A stretch of DNA of 42,698 bases from the IMG/VR virus record IMGVR_UViG_3300025732_000084, positions 1-42,698 of that record. One strand, given 5' to 3'. A model generated the notes under the pieces. It did no database searches. It saw only the letters and a program-made list of their open reading frames with translations, and was not told the DNA's origin. Origin of the DNA: a virus. A program made the translations under genes and the position numbers. How positions within the stretch are numbered: position 1 is the stretch's first letter; every line of letters starts with the position of its first letter. Shown piece by piece: positions 22,653 through 30,258 of this stretch.

Positions 22653-22868
22653 ATGGACAGAACACTTCAGCAACACATTAATGATGACAGAGATGAATTA
22701 GATAATCCAAATACTAGTGGACAAAGAAAGCGTCATTTGGAAGACGAACTTGACTCTTTAGAAAAATATCAATCAAAACATCCAGACGAAGATTATGATC
22801 CAACTTCTCTTGAACTCTATTGTGACCAAAATCCAGATGCTCTTGAATGTAGGATTTACGAAGACTAA
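22653..22868 (+). CDS. cp12: CP12-like small protein
   Basis: A 71-residue acidic protein. Its last 20 residues (SLELYCDQNPDALECRIYED, Cys57 and Cys66) match the C-terminal loop of CP12, including the C-X8-C spacing and terminal CR-(V/I)-Y-(E/D)-D. CP12 binds and inhibits GAPDH and phosphoribulokinase, switching off the Calvin cycle, and cyanophages are known to carry cp12. The N-terminal Cys pair of plant and some cyanobacterial forms is absent. The upstream half is a charged helix (RKRHLEDELDSLEKYQ). It lies between gp27-like and gp5-like genes, with TAATG overlap to the latter. A purely structural role is the alternative. Confidence 0.72.
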   Translation: MDRTLQQHINDDRDELDNPNTSGQRKRHLEDELDSLEKYQSKHPDEDYDPTSLELYCDQNPDALECRIYED

Positions 22869-25201
22869 TGATTGAACAGGGACTATTTAAAAGACACTTT
22901 GTTGGTCGTGATGGTTTTATATGGTGGATAGGGCAAGTAGTCTCTGAAGAAAAGTGGGCAGGAAATATCCCTGGACGTAGAACACCTACGATTGGAGATC
23001 ATAAAGGTTTTGGTGAAAGATTTAAAGTTCGCATTATGGGATATCATACTGCGGACAAAAATCAACTAACCGACGATCAACTCCCTTGGGCATCTGTAAT
23101 GTATCCAGTCACTGCTGGTGGCGGCGGTGGAGGAACTTGGACTAATGCTGCTATTAGACAAGGTAATTTTGTGTTTGGATTCTTCTTGGATGGGGAGGAC
23201 GCACAACAACCTGTAATTATGGGAGTCATTGGGTATAATCAATATACTTCATTTTCAAATCAAGATAATCCAGATGTTGCGTTTTTTCCGTTTGGGGGAT
23301 TTTCCACAAACGATGTAGTACCAAGATATTCTATCAAAACAAATCCGGAAGATCTTCCTGCCACTCAATCCGGAGCGACTCAAACATCAAATAGAGTTAC
23401 TCAACAAAATGTTGGTGGAGAAACAAAAGATCCCGCATCTAAAGAACAATATGAAAGGGGAGCAGTTAAAAATTCAGTTCCATCAGCTTGTGAAAAAGTT
23501 CCTCTCTCTAAAATACAAAGAGAAATTAAAAATTTAATTGCCGACATAGAAAGAATTAGAAAAACCGCAAGTGATTGGCAAACAAAAGTTTCCACAACAA
23601 TTGGAAATGTTCAAAATGCGATTAGTTATTATTCAAATCTTGATAATATTATTCAGATTAGAATAAATGGTGCCACACTGGGAATTGTAAGTGCCGTAAG
23701 GTATTTGATTAATGAAGCACAAAAATATATTACAAGAAAAATAAACAGTGGTTTTAAAGAAGCTTATAATCTTCTTTATCCTGATATAAGAGCAACTGCT
23801 AAAATAGCAATAGAAAAGGCAAATGACACTATTGCCTGTATCTTTAAAAACATTATAAAAAATTTATTCAAGATGGTTTTGAATTTTTTATTATCTGCTG
23901 TTGATAGATTTATTAATACTCCGTTATGTGCTGTTGAAAATTTCGTTGCCGGATTGATTGGAAAAATATCAGGACTTATTAATTCTTCTGTATCCAAAGT
24001 TATAGGTGAAGTTAGTTCCATTATTGGACAAGCATTTGATATTGCTGATGGAGTTTTAGATTTCATTACTGATATTATTTCTTTTTTACTTTGCGAAGAA
24101 AAACCTTCTTGTGCCGAAATTAAAGAGTGGAGTACTTGGGAAGGTGGGGTTCCTTCAATCTCTCTTGATCCATCATCAATTGTGAATAAAGTAAAAACTT
24201 TTGCGAGTTCTGTAACACAGGTTGTTGATCCGGATAATTTTGATTTTGATTTTGATTTTAGTGATGTTTTTGAAGATACCTGTAATGTTGGTCCAATATT
24301 TTGTGGTCCTCCGGAGGTTCAGTTTTATGGCGGAGGTGGAGTTGGTGCGGCAGGAAACGCGATTATAAGTGCTGCTGGAGACATTCTTGCTGTAGATATT
24401 GTAAATTCGGGAAGTGGATATTCTTCACCGCCTATTGTTAGTTTTGTTGACAATTGTGGAAAAGGTAGAGGAGCCGTTGGTAGAGCAATTATTGGTGTTG
24501 TCACTACTACTTCAGGAATTGGTACTACTTCAGTTGGTATAGCAACTACAACAATTGGAGTTGTTCAGGTAATTATAGATAGATCGGGATCGGGGTACAT
24601 ATCAGGTTCTGATGGTGATCGTGGTGGAGATGGTAGAGTTTGGGCAACAAAAGAGCAAACTACGGTGAAGAGAAGTGATGGTACATATGACGTTCCATAT
24701 AATCCGGAAGAAACAATTCAAGTTAATGTTGGAGATGAAGTTTATTCCTGCGGTATTACTACAGTAATTACAACAAGTCAAACAATAATAGCACCAAGAT
24801 GCACACAAATATCTCCTACACGAGGAGAAAGTCCATCGTCAAGTGATGGACTATATCCTGTTATTTTAGAATTGACTGATACATCAATTGAAAATCCTGG
24901 AATAAATTATGATCCAGAAAAGGATAAGATTATAGTGAAACCAGATAATGGATCTGTTTTAAAACCAACTTTTGATCCTCTTGGATCTTTGATTGGAATT
25001 GATGTTATTAATACTGGAATTGGATTTACTGAAGTTCCAACTATTACAATACAAAGTCAAACAGGTTTTAACGCAAAGATAGTTCCTGTGTTTAGTGTAA
25101 ATAGAAGTATATCTTCTCTTCAGCAAGTTCAAACCGAACAAAATATTCCTGTTGAGAATCGTCAAATTATTTCTGTTGTAGATTGTGTGGGTAAAGTTTA
25201 A
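22868..25201 (+). CDS. 5: gp5-like OB-fold hub protein without lysozyme
   Basis: A 777-residue protein. The N-terminal ~140 residues match the gp5 OB-fold domain: FVGRDGFIWWIGQV, GERFKVRIMGYH, DDQLPWASVMYPVTAGGGGGG, NFVFGFFLDGEDAQQPVIMGVIGY. T4 gp5 then has a lysozyme and a beta-helix spike; here no lysozyme motif is present. Instead ~220-420 are long amphipathic helices. Residues ~500-760 carry repeated Gly-rich beta motifs (NSGSGYSSPPIVSF, RSGSGYISG, NTGIGFTEVPTITI). The spike-like region seems to be a separate downstream gene, overlapping by TAATG. Confidence 0.78.
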   Translation: MIEQGLFKRHFVGRDGFIWWIGQVVSEEKWAGNIPGRRTPTIGDHKGFGERFKVRIMGYHTADKNQLTDDQLPWASVMYPVTAGGGGGGTWTNAAIRQGNFVFGFFLDGEDAQQPVIMGVIGYNQYTSFSNQDNPDVAFFPFGGFSTNDVVPRYSIKTNPEDLPATQSGATQTSNRVTQQNVGGETKDPASKEQYERGAVKNSVPSACEKVPLSKIQREIKNLIADIERIRKTASDWQTKVSTTIGNVQNAISYYSNLDNIIQIRINGATLGIVSAVRYLINEAQKYITRKINSGFKEAYNLLYPDIRATAKIAIEKANDTIACIFKNIIKNLFKMVLNFLLSAVDRFINTPLCAVENFVAGLIGKISGLINSSVSKVIGEVSSIIGQAFDIADGVLDFITDIISFLLCEEKPSCAEIKEWSTWEGGVPSISLDPSSIVNKVKTFASSVTQVVDPDNFDFDFDFSDVFEDTCNVGPIFCGPPEVQFYGGGGVGAAGNAIISAAGDILAVDIVNSGSGYSSPPIVSFVDNCGKGRGAVGRAIIGVVTTTSGIGTTSVGIATTTIGVVQVIIDRSGSGYISGSDGDRGGDGRVWATKEQTTVKRSDGTYDVPYNPEETIQVNVGDEVYSCGITTVITTSQTIIAPRCTQISPTRGESPSSSDGLYPVILELTDTSIENPGINYDPEKDKIIVKPDNGSVLKPTFDPLGSLIGIDVINTGIGFTEVPTITIQSQTGFNAKIVPVFSVNRSISSLQQVQTEQNIPVENRQIISVVDCVGKV

Positions 25202-25848
25202 TGCCAGAAACAATTAATTATCATCAATATCGTTTGGGAAATGACCATGGAGAAATAAGATTCGGTCATGTTCATGATGACGAAAATATTGCCGGAGTTC
25301 TTTTAAGGACTGGTGCTGATGGGGGAAGACATTATATTCAAATGGATTCTTCTGGAGATGTAAATCAAGGAAGAAAAGGGTGTACAATGAATGTATGTCC
25401 TGGATCATACTCTGTGATGGCAGGAGCAGATGTAGCAAAAGAAACTCCAGCAATATATCAAATTGCTGAAAATGGTGATATTATTATTGGAGCGCCAAGA
25501 GGTAGAATTAGAATATTCGCACAAAATATTGAGATCATAGCTCAAGGACCTGATGGAGAAAATGGTGTTGTACAGATTGATGGTAGTGAAAAGGTTCTTA
25601 TAACAGCACCAACAATTAATATTGATTCGAAAGTATCTACTAAAATAGCATCAGAAAAAACCGTTGATATTGTCGGCAATGCGGTTTTAAATATATACGG
25701 AGGATTAATTGAAGGAATAGATGGAGCATCAAGTTCTTTGACTGGAAAGGGATCTAAAACTTGCCCAATACCGACTCTCGCAACAGAAGCTGAGATTGTA
25801 AGAAAGATATTAAGTGTTATTGATACTATTAATGGAGTAGTTGGATGA
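25201..25848 (+). CDS. Spike-like beta-helical baseplate protein
   Basis: A 215-residue protein. After an N-terminal segment with GNDHGEIRFGHVHDDENIAG and HYIQMDSSGDV, residues ~85-175 contain short alternating strands (GDIIIGAPRGRIRIFAQNIEIIAQG, VLITAPTINIDSK, KIASEKTVDIVGNAVLNIYGG). These resemble the beta-helix of the gp5 C-terminus and of phage spikes. It directly follows the gp5-like gene (TAATG) and overlaps the next by ATGA. I infer that it forms the membrane-piercing spike as a protein separate from the OB hub. Confidence 0.65.
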   Translation: MPETINYHQYRLGNDHGEIRFGHVHDDENIAGVLLRTGADGGRHYIQMDSSGDVNQGRKGCTMNVCPGSYSVMAGADVAKETPAIYQIAENGDIIIGAPRGRIRIFAQNIEIIAQGPDGENGVVQIDGSEKVLITAPTINIDSKVSTKIASEKTVDIVGNAVLNIYGGLIEGIDGASSSLTGKGSKTCPIPTLATEAEIVRKILSVIDTINGVVG

Positions 25849-26819
25849 AAGTACCTGATTTATTTGTAGGAAAACAATTATTTGTTGGTTGTTCTGTAAT
25901 ACCTCCTATTGCTCTTGGACCTGCTCCAGCAGCAATTAGAGGATCTGCGTATCTTGAAGGACCTGTAATGGTCGGAACGCCACTTTCTTATCCTGCGATT
26001 TCTGAAGCAAATTTGATGGTATCCAGGTGTACAAATCCAGAAGCATTAGCACTTGGTCTTGTCCCATCAATTTTTAAAGTTTCTACACGAGGATTGTCCC
26101 CAACTCCTATTGATGTAATGTTGGGCGATCCTACTGGACCTGTTGGTATTCAAGCTTGGTGCGGACCAATGCCATTTTTTGCACAAGCAGCAACAATTGA
26201 TTTTATTTCTGGATTTTATTCTTTATTTTCTTCTTCTATTTCTAGAGTAGGACCATCTATTGATGTGGGAGCAAAACTTTTTACAGGTGCTCAAGCTGAA
26301 TTTAGTGTAACATCAAACTTTGATGCATGTTTTACTGCTGCTCCTGTTCTTGGCGATGCTCCATATTTTGCTCCGGATATGATTAATTATAGTGCTGTCA
26401 GCCTAAACAGTTTAAAAATAGAAAAAAAACCATTTGATATTCAGCATCCAACCAAAAAAGGGTGGAGACTACGGTATGTTTCTATAGAGGGACCTACCGC
26501 AGATGTATATGTCAAAGGCAAACTTGAAAATTCAAATGTAATTGAATTGCCTGATTATTGGACTGGATTAGTTGATCCAGAAACTATTACTGTCAATTTG
26601 ACACCTATTGGATCTTATCAGGAATTGTTTGTAGAAAAAATAGAGTGGGGTAAAAGAGTAATAGTTAAGAATAATTCCAGTGGAATGATAAAATGTAGTT
26701 ATTTAATTTGTGGGGAACGTATTGACTGTGAAAAAAATATTCCAGAATACGAAGGAGAATATGGAGATTATCCTGGAGATAACAGTCAATATTTTGTGTC
26801 TGGGTTTAATTTAAAATAA
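25845..26819 (+). CDS. Baseplate/fibre protein with C-terminal fibre domain
   Basis: A 324-residue protein. The N-terminal ~180 residues are Pro/Ala/Gly-rich (FVGCSVIPPIALGPAPAAIRG, MLGDPTGPVGIQAW), possibly wrapping the spike tip or assembling as a collar. The C-terminal ~115 residues form a recognisable phage fibre domain: KPFDIQHPTKKGWRLRY, ELPDYWTGLVDPETITVNLTPIG, then an acidic EYEGEYGDYPGD tail. The smaller protein at 28611 has the same domain. It starts inside the previous stop (ATGA). Its exact place in the virion cannot be told. Confidence 0.65.
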   Translation: MKVPDLFVGKQLFVGCSVIPPIALGPAPAAIRGSAYLEGPVMVGTPLSYPAISEANLMVSRCTNPEALALGLVPSIFKVSTRGLSPTPIDVMLGDPTGPVGIQAWCGPMPFFAQAATIDFISGFYSLFSSSISRVGPSIDVGAKLFTGAQAEFSVTSNFDACFTAAPVLGDAPYFAPDMINYSAVSLNSLKIEKKPFDIQHPTKKGWRLRYVSIEGPTADVYVKGKLENSNVIELPDYWTGLVDPETITVNLTPIGSYQELFVEKIEWGKRVIVKNNSSGMIKCSYLICGERIDCEKNIPEYEGEYGDYPGDNSQYFVSGFNLK

Positions 26820-26822
26820 ATA
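26815..26822 (+). promoter_or_regulatory. Late-promoter-like element
   Basis: AATAAATA overlaps the stop of the previous gene and lies 20 nt before the structural gene at 26843. It has one mismatch from TATAAATA. Confidence 0.4.
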
Positions 26823-26842
26823 CATTACAATTTTAGTTTATT

Positions 26843-28606
26843 ATGGCAGATTATACAGGGAAAATAAACACTCAAGATATTATTAATATAATAGAGAGGA
26901 AGAAAAATATATCAATAAATGATGTTGAATTTCTAAAGAATCAGATTGTAACTTTGGATGCTTCAAAAGAACCATATCAAAGTGCTTTAAAAATTCTTGA
27001 CACATATCTTCTCAATGATATAAAAATACTAAATGATTCTTTAGTTGGAATTCAAAGTGCTTATCAGGATAGAATTGATGCTGGAGCAAGAACAACTTTA
27101 TTTTGGAATTATGATGGCGTTGATAATATGGGAAATCAACTCTTCACTTGTATAGACGCCGCAAAATTTGTTTCTGGCAATTCTGGGATTGGCTCTACCG
27201 TAGTCAGATACACATATTCTGATGGATTTACTGTTGGAATAACTACTATTTTCTTAAATGAAAATGGAAAAGTTACCGACCAAAGTGATTTGGCAACACT
27301 TGGTATGGGGGTCACTGCTTTACACGCACTTAAAATTTATACTGAACCGTACACTCAAGATATTTTGAATCCGTTAATATCATCTTTTCCTGGTTCAATT
27401 GGAATCGTGACAAGTACTTACTCTGCTGGATTTGTTACTGTAAATTATTCCACAAAAGCAGTAACTGTCAGTGGTGGTAACTTTATAACTGCCGGTATTA
27501 AAACTGGAGATATAATTTATATTGGTGCGGGATATACATATGGATCTGCAACTGTATCTCAAGTATCTACAGCATCATCTTTATCTATCGCATCAACTTC
27601 TGGGTTAAGTGGAGACCCTATTCAATTACAAACATATTCAATACTTCAGGGTGCTAACTTTACAACCTTAAATGTTTTGGCTCCTATTACTGCTGTTACT
27701 GGACTTCAGACTGGACAAATTATTAAATCTACAAATAAACCATATGTATTTTCTCCTAGAGAAAATAAAATAATTGGAATAGGTACAACAGTCGCAGACC
27801 TTTCGACTGTTTATACTGGATATTCTACAAGTTCTGTAATTTATCAACTAACATTAGAGGATCCATTTATTTCTCCAGCACAAGCACCTGAACCTGAAAT
27901 ATTACCAGATGGATCATTTTTCGTTGAGTTTGATGTTCTTATGAATCCAAATGAATTAAGTGATTCATTAGCATTTGATGTTCCAAGTAGACCAAAGGGT
28001 GATAAAGGAAAACCTGTATTTGAAAAAGAACTTAAACAACCTTATGTCCCACAAACAATTTCGAGATATCTTGAAGTAAATGCTGACAAGGGAGTTAGGA
28101 TAGAGTATGTTAGATCTTTTGATGATCCTTCTCCTAAAAAGTGGAATCATTTTCTGGAGGGATTTCAAGATCCGGACCAATTAGACAGAGAAGTTTATGT
28201 TGAAGAACCTAAAGTTGGATCTGGCACACTTTATTATTCTATAGGTTTTAATAGAGCACCAACTGATGGATTTGGCAATTTTGCGAAAGAAGGTGATAAA
28301 ATTGTGAATCCAATTTTTATTGGTTTACTGTTTTATGATAATCTTTCAAATAATCCGACACTAAATGCTGCTATTAATCAAAAATTAAATGAAAATGCAG
28401 TTCTTGAAAGCGAGTTTCAGAGTAATTATAGTGACTACCAGCAAAAAATAAAAGCGTCAAATCTCATAAGAGATGATGCGAATGAATTAAATATTCGTAT
28501 ATGGGGATGTAGAGTAAAATTAGGAGAAAGTTTAGATACTCTTTCTAAATATGACATTAGACTTGAAGCAGTTATTGACCCGTCAGTTATAGATTTTACG
28601 AATTAA
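26843..28606 (+). CDS. Virion structural protein, unassigned
   Basis: A 587-residue protein. Residues 1-75 are helical and charged; ~180-330 are Ser/Thr/Gly-rich beta sequence (TVSGGNFITAGIKTGDIIYIG); ~350-490 include SFFVEFDVLMNPNEL, a collagen-like RPKGDKGKP and FGNFAKEGDKIVNP. The final ~100 residues are a helix plus a compact ending (IRIWGCRVKLGESL). It lies between fibre-domain genes at the end of the hub run, so a baseplate or fibre-attachment role is likely. I do not recognise a T4 equivalent. Confidence 0.7.
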   Translation: MADYTGKINTQDIINIIERKKNISINDVEFLKNQIVTLDASKEPYQSALKILDTYLLNDIKILNDSLVGIQSAYQDRIDAGARTTLFWNYDGVDNMGNQLFTCIDAAKFVSGNSGIGSTVVRYTYSDGFTVGITTIFLNENGKVTDQSDLATLGMGVTALHALKIYTEPYTQDILNPLISSFPGSIGIVTSTYSAGFVTVNYSTKAVTVSGGNFITAGIKTGDIIYIGAGYTYGSATVSQVSTASSLSIASTSGLSGDPIQLQTYSILQGANFTTLNVLAPITAVTGLQTGQIIKSTNKPYVFSPRENKIIGIGTTVADLSTVYTGYSTSSVIYQLTLEDPFISPAQAPEPEILPDGSFFVEFDVLMNPNELSDSLAFDVPSRPKGDKGKPVFEKELKQPYVPQTISRYLEVNADKGVRIEYVRSFDDPSPKKWNHFLEGFQDPDQLDREVYVEEPKVGSGTLYYSIGFNRAPTDGFGNFAKEGDKIVNPIFIGLLFYDNLSNNPTLNAAINQKLNENAVLESEFQSNYSDYQQKIKASNLIRDDANELNIRIWGCRVKLGESLDTLSKYDIRLEAVIDPSVIDFTN

Positions 28607-28610
28607 AAAT

Positions 28611-28904
28611 ATGAAAATACAAACACAAGAAAACGAATTTAATTATTCTCCTGTACTATCCACTAAAAATAGTGTTTTCCTTCAAGGAAGAACAAAAAAA
28701 CCAGTTATTCATCTTCCAAAGGAGTGGGAAGAATTTGTAGATTTAACTTCTATCACTGTTCATTTAACACAGATTGGAGCAAATCAAAATCTTATTGTTA
28801 AGAGAGTTCAGGGACTTGAGGTTCATTTACAAACGAATGGTCTTCCAGTGGACTGCTACTATTTTATTTCAGGTCAGGTGCTTGACACGGCATCCGTGGT
28901 CTGA
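28611..28904 (+). CDS. Stand-alone fibre-domain protein
   Basis: A 97-residue protein containing GRTKKPVIHLPKEWEEFVDLTSITVHLTQIGANQNL, which parallels the C-terminal fibre domain of the protein encoded at 25845-26819 (ELPDYWTGLVDPETITVNLTPIG). It is therefore a single-domain relative. The end (CYYFISGQVLDTASVV) overlaps a strong promoter for the next gene, so the last codons also serve as promoter DNA. Probably a virion protein. Confidence 0.7.
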   Translation: MKIQTQENEFNYSPVLSTKNSVFLQGRTKKPVIHLPKEWEEFVDLTSITVHLTQIGANQNLIVKRVQGLEVHLQTNGLPVDCYYFISGQVLDTASVV

Positions 28905-28910
28905 TATGAT
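28882..28910 (+). promoter_or_regulatory. Near-consensus sigma70 promoter
   Basis: TTGACA and TATGAT are separated by exactly 17 nt; only one base differs from the sigma70 consensus. The promoter covers the last codons and stop (TGA at 28902-28904) of the fibre-domain gene. Transcription would begin near 28917, feeding the small genes and tRNA segment. Confidence 0.85.
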
Positions 28911-28935
28911 ACTTAGGTAATCACGAAACGAACCG

Positions 28936-29118
28936 ATGCAAGATGAGTACCTGACACGATGCGTGGTTGATCCTCTTAAGCGTACAGTGTATCTGTATTC
29001 TAATGAAGGCGATACTAAAGAAGTGTCCTGTGATACGGTTGAAGAGTTTATGAATGTGCTAGACTTTGTTCGTGCTACAGTGGATGAAGAGACGCTCTCA
29101 TACGCAAATCCACTTTAA
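28936..29118 (+). CDS. Small hypothetical protein
   Basis: A 60-residue acidic protein (DEYLTRCVVDPLKRTVYLYS...EVSCDTVEEFMNVLDFVR), probably a small alpha/beta fold with two cysteines. It starts ~19 nt after the predicted transcription start of the strong promoter at 28882-28910, which suggests early high expression. Codons are GC-richer than in the structural genes. No function is recognised. Confidence 0.7.
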   Translation: MQDEYLTRCVVDPLKRTVYLYSNEGDTKEVSCDTVEEFMNVLDFVRATVDEETLSYANPL

Positions 29119-29181
29119 GTTCCATTTTTGGTCGTAAAAAATCCCGGCAAATTTTCTCACACGATACTTTTTTAAAATTGT

Positions 29182-29388
29182 ATGAGTTTATACAAAATTT
29201 CATATAAAAACCTTAAAGAGGAACCAGTCAAAACGACTCCTCAAAATGTAAAAGAGTCAAATGAAGCACTCTTTACTGCAAAGTGGAATCTCCCTAAAGC
29301 AGCAAAACACTGTGGAATGTCACAAAAAGAAATGAAGTTGACATTCTGGGAGTTTCTCAAGTATAATCCTATCACCTACAAAGGGTGA
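29182..29388 (+). CDS. Small putative HTH-like protein
   Basis: A 68-residue protein. The second half (ALFTAKWNLPKAAKHCGMSQKEMKLTFWEFLKYNP) reads like a helix-turn-helix with an alanine-rich first helix and a G-M-S turn, so DNA binding is possible. There is no good ribosome site before the ATG, which makes translation from an upstream message likely. The gene ends 7 nt before the tRNA-Leu gene. Confidence 0.65.
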   Translation: MSLYKISYKNLKEEPVKTTPQNVKESNEALFTAKWNLPKAAKHCGMSQKEMKLTFWEFLKYNPITYKG

Positions 29389-29395
29389 TTTTTAT

Positions 29396-29677
29396 GCGAG
29401 TATGGTGGAATCGGTAGACACACCAGACTTATGAAAATTGAGCCTCATTTGGGAAACCTTATGAGTGTAATTCCTCAAATTCGGTGAAACCTGTAAAATG
29501 GCAATACCGAGCCAAGCATCGTTAGATGAAGGTGTAGAGACTAGACGGGGAACACCTAAACCGAAAGGTATGGTGAAGGTATAGTCCAGACCACAAACCG
29601 AAAGGGTAGTGAAAACTATAGTGGTACGAAAATCTGTTGGGCGTATGCCCGTGCCAGTTCAAGTCTGGCTACTCGCA
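29396..29677 (+). tRNA. tRNA-Leu(UAA) split by a group I intron
   Basis: The exons are 29396-29430 and 29629-29677. Joined, they give an 84-nt class II tRNA: perfect acceptor stem GCGAGTA/TACTCGC, D arm GTGG..GGTAGACAC, anticodon stem CAGA/TCTG with loop CTTAAAA (anticodon UAA), variable arm GGGC-GTAT-GCCC and T arm GCCAG-TTCAAGT-CTGGC. The first anticodon-stem pair (C27.U43) is a mismatch. No CCA is encoded. The intron sits after the first anticodon base, the same place as the tRNA-Leu(UAA) intron of cyanobacteria and chloroplasts. Anticodon and exon junctions are read by eye. Confidence 0.88.
29431..29628 (+). ncRNA. Group I intron in tRNA-Leu (198 nt)
   Basis: The upstream exon ends in T and the intron ends in G, as required. 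Core blocks resemble the Anabaena/chloroplast tRNA-Leu intron in order: AAAATTGAGCC (P1/IGS), CAAATTCGGTGAAACC (Q-like), GGCAATACCGAGCCAAGC (P4-P6), GTGTAGAGACTAGACGGG (R-like), GGTATAGTCCAGACC (S-like). It has no ORF, and at 198 nt is shorter than the 249-nt Anabaena intron, so it is a compact ribozyme that may self-splice. Confidence 0.88.
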
Positions 29678-29718
29678 CTAGAGGACAACCTCTAAATAAA
29701 CAAAAGTAGGGACATCCT

Positions 29719-29988
29719 ATGAAGTACCGTATTGATGCAAGATATTGCTGGTACAATAGAGGAACTCAATTAGTTCTGATGTACTTTATAAATCAAGTTC
29801 CTTTTACTTTTGATGATGTTCCAGATAGTTATATTTACGATCCGGAAATACTAGAAATAGCAGACAACGAAAGACGCTTTGAACCAGAGGACTTATACAA
29901 ATCATCATTTTATTTGATTGATGAGGAGTGTCATCCAATGTTATTTGAAGTTGAACTGGAAAATCCAGAAATGATGCCTGCCGATTAA
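29719..29988 (+). CDS. Acidic hypothetical protein between tRNA genes
   Basis: An 89-residue protein starting MKYRIDARYCWYNRGTQLVLMYFINQVP and then strongly acidic (YDPEILEIADNERRFEPEDLY, VELENPEMMPAD). A GTAGGGA ribosome-site-like sequence lies ~8 nt upstream. It sits between the tRNA-Leu and tRNA-Thr genes, presumably on one transcript. Two clustered cysteines are absent, so no metal site is evident. No function is recognised. Confidence 0.7.
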   Translation: MKYRIDARYCWYNRGTQLVLMYFINQVPFTFDDVPDSYIYDPEILEIADNERRFEPEDLYKSSFYLIDEECHPMLFEVELENPEMMPAD

Positions 29989-29991
29989 TAT

Positions 29992-30063
29992 GCCTCTGTA
30001 GCACAATGGAAGTGCATCTCACTTGTAATGAGAAGGTTGCTGGTTCAAATCCAGTCGGGGGCT
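29992..30063 (+). tRNA. tRNA-Thr(UGU)
   Basis: A 72-nt cloverleaf: acceptor GCCTCTG/CGGGGGC (with G.T wobbles), D arm with AGCAC..AATGG, anticodon stem TCTCA/TGAGA with loop CTTGTAA (anticodon TGT, threonine), and T arm CTGG-TTCAAAT-CCAG. No intron and no encoded CCA. It starts 4 nt after the preceding stop. UGU would help read ACA codons, common in AT-rich phage genes. Confidence 0.85.
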
Positions 30064-30084
30064 TTAGTTCTCATAAAACTATAA

Positions 30085-30258
30085 ATGAAAATATCCTTAT
30101 GGTACTGCGAGTCTATGAAACAGTGGAGATGGACTCTTACAGATGATTCACGACCAATTATCAAACAAGAATCGGGACAACAACCATTTCTTCGTGATGC
30201 TATGAGTGATATAGCAACTACTGTAGAATATATGATGAACTGTAAACAGAGTGAATGA
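30085..30258 (+). CDS. Small hypothetical protein
   Basis: A 57-residue ORF (MKISLWYCESMKQWRWTLTDD...GQQPFLRDAMSDIATTVEYMM). The mix of aromatic N-terminus and helical C-terminus looks like a small folded protein, and similar short proteins are familiar in T4-like cyanophages. Its stop overlaps the next start as ATGA. The ATG lies 22 nt after the tRNA-Thr end, without a clear ribosome site. No function is known. Confidence 0.65.
   Translation: MKISLWYCESMKQWRWTLTDDSRPIIKQESGQQPFLRDAMSDIATTVEYMMNCKQSE

Noticed and set aside
22868-25201. Lysozyme domain expected in gp5
   Set aside because: After the OB-fold region I find helices and Gly-rich beta repeats but no lysozyme motif, so it was not annotated.
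29679-29694. Hairpin TAGAGG-acaa-CCTCTA after tRNA-Leu, as a terminator
   Set aside because: There is no T-run after the stem. It may assist tRNA 3' processing, but nothing in the sequence shows termination.
29396-30063. tRNA genes as a phage attachment site
   Set aside because: There is no integrase, excisionase or duplicated tRNA end in the window, and the gene content is that of a lytic T4-like phage.
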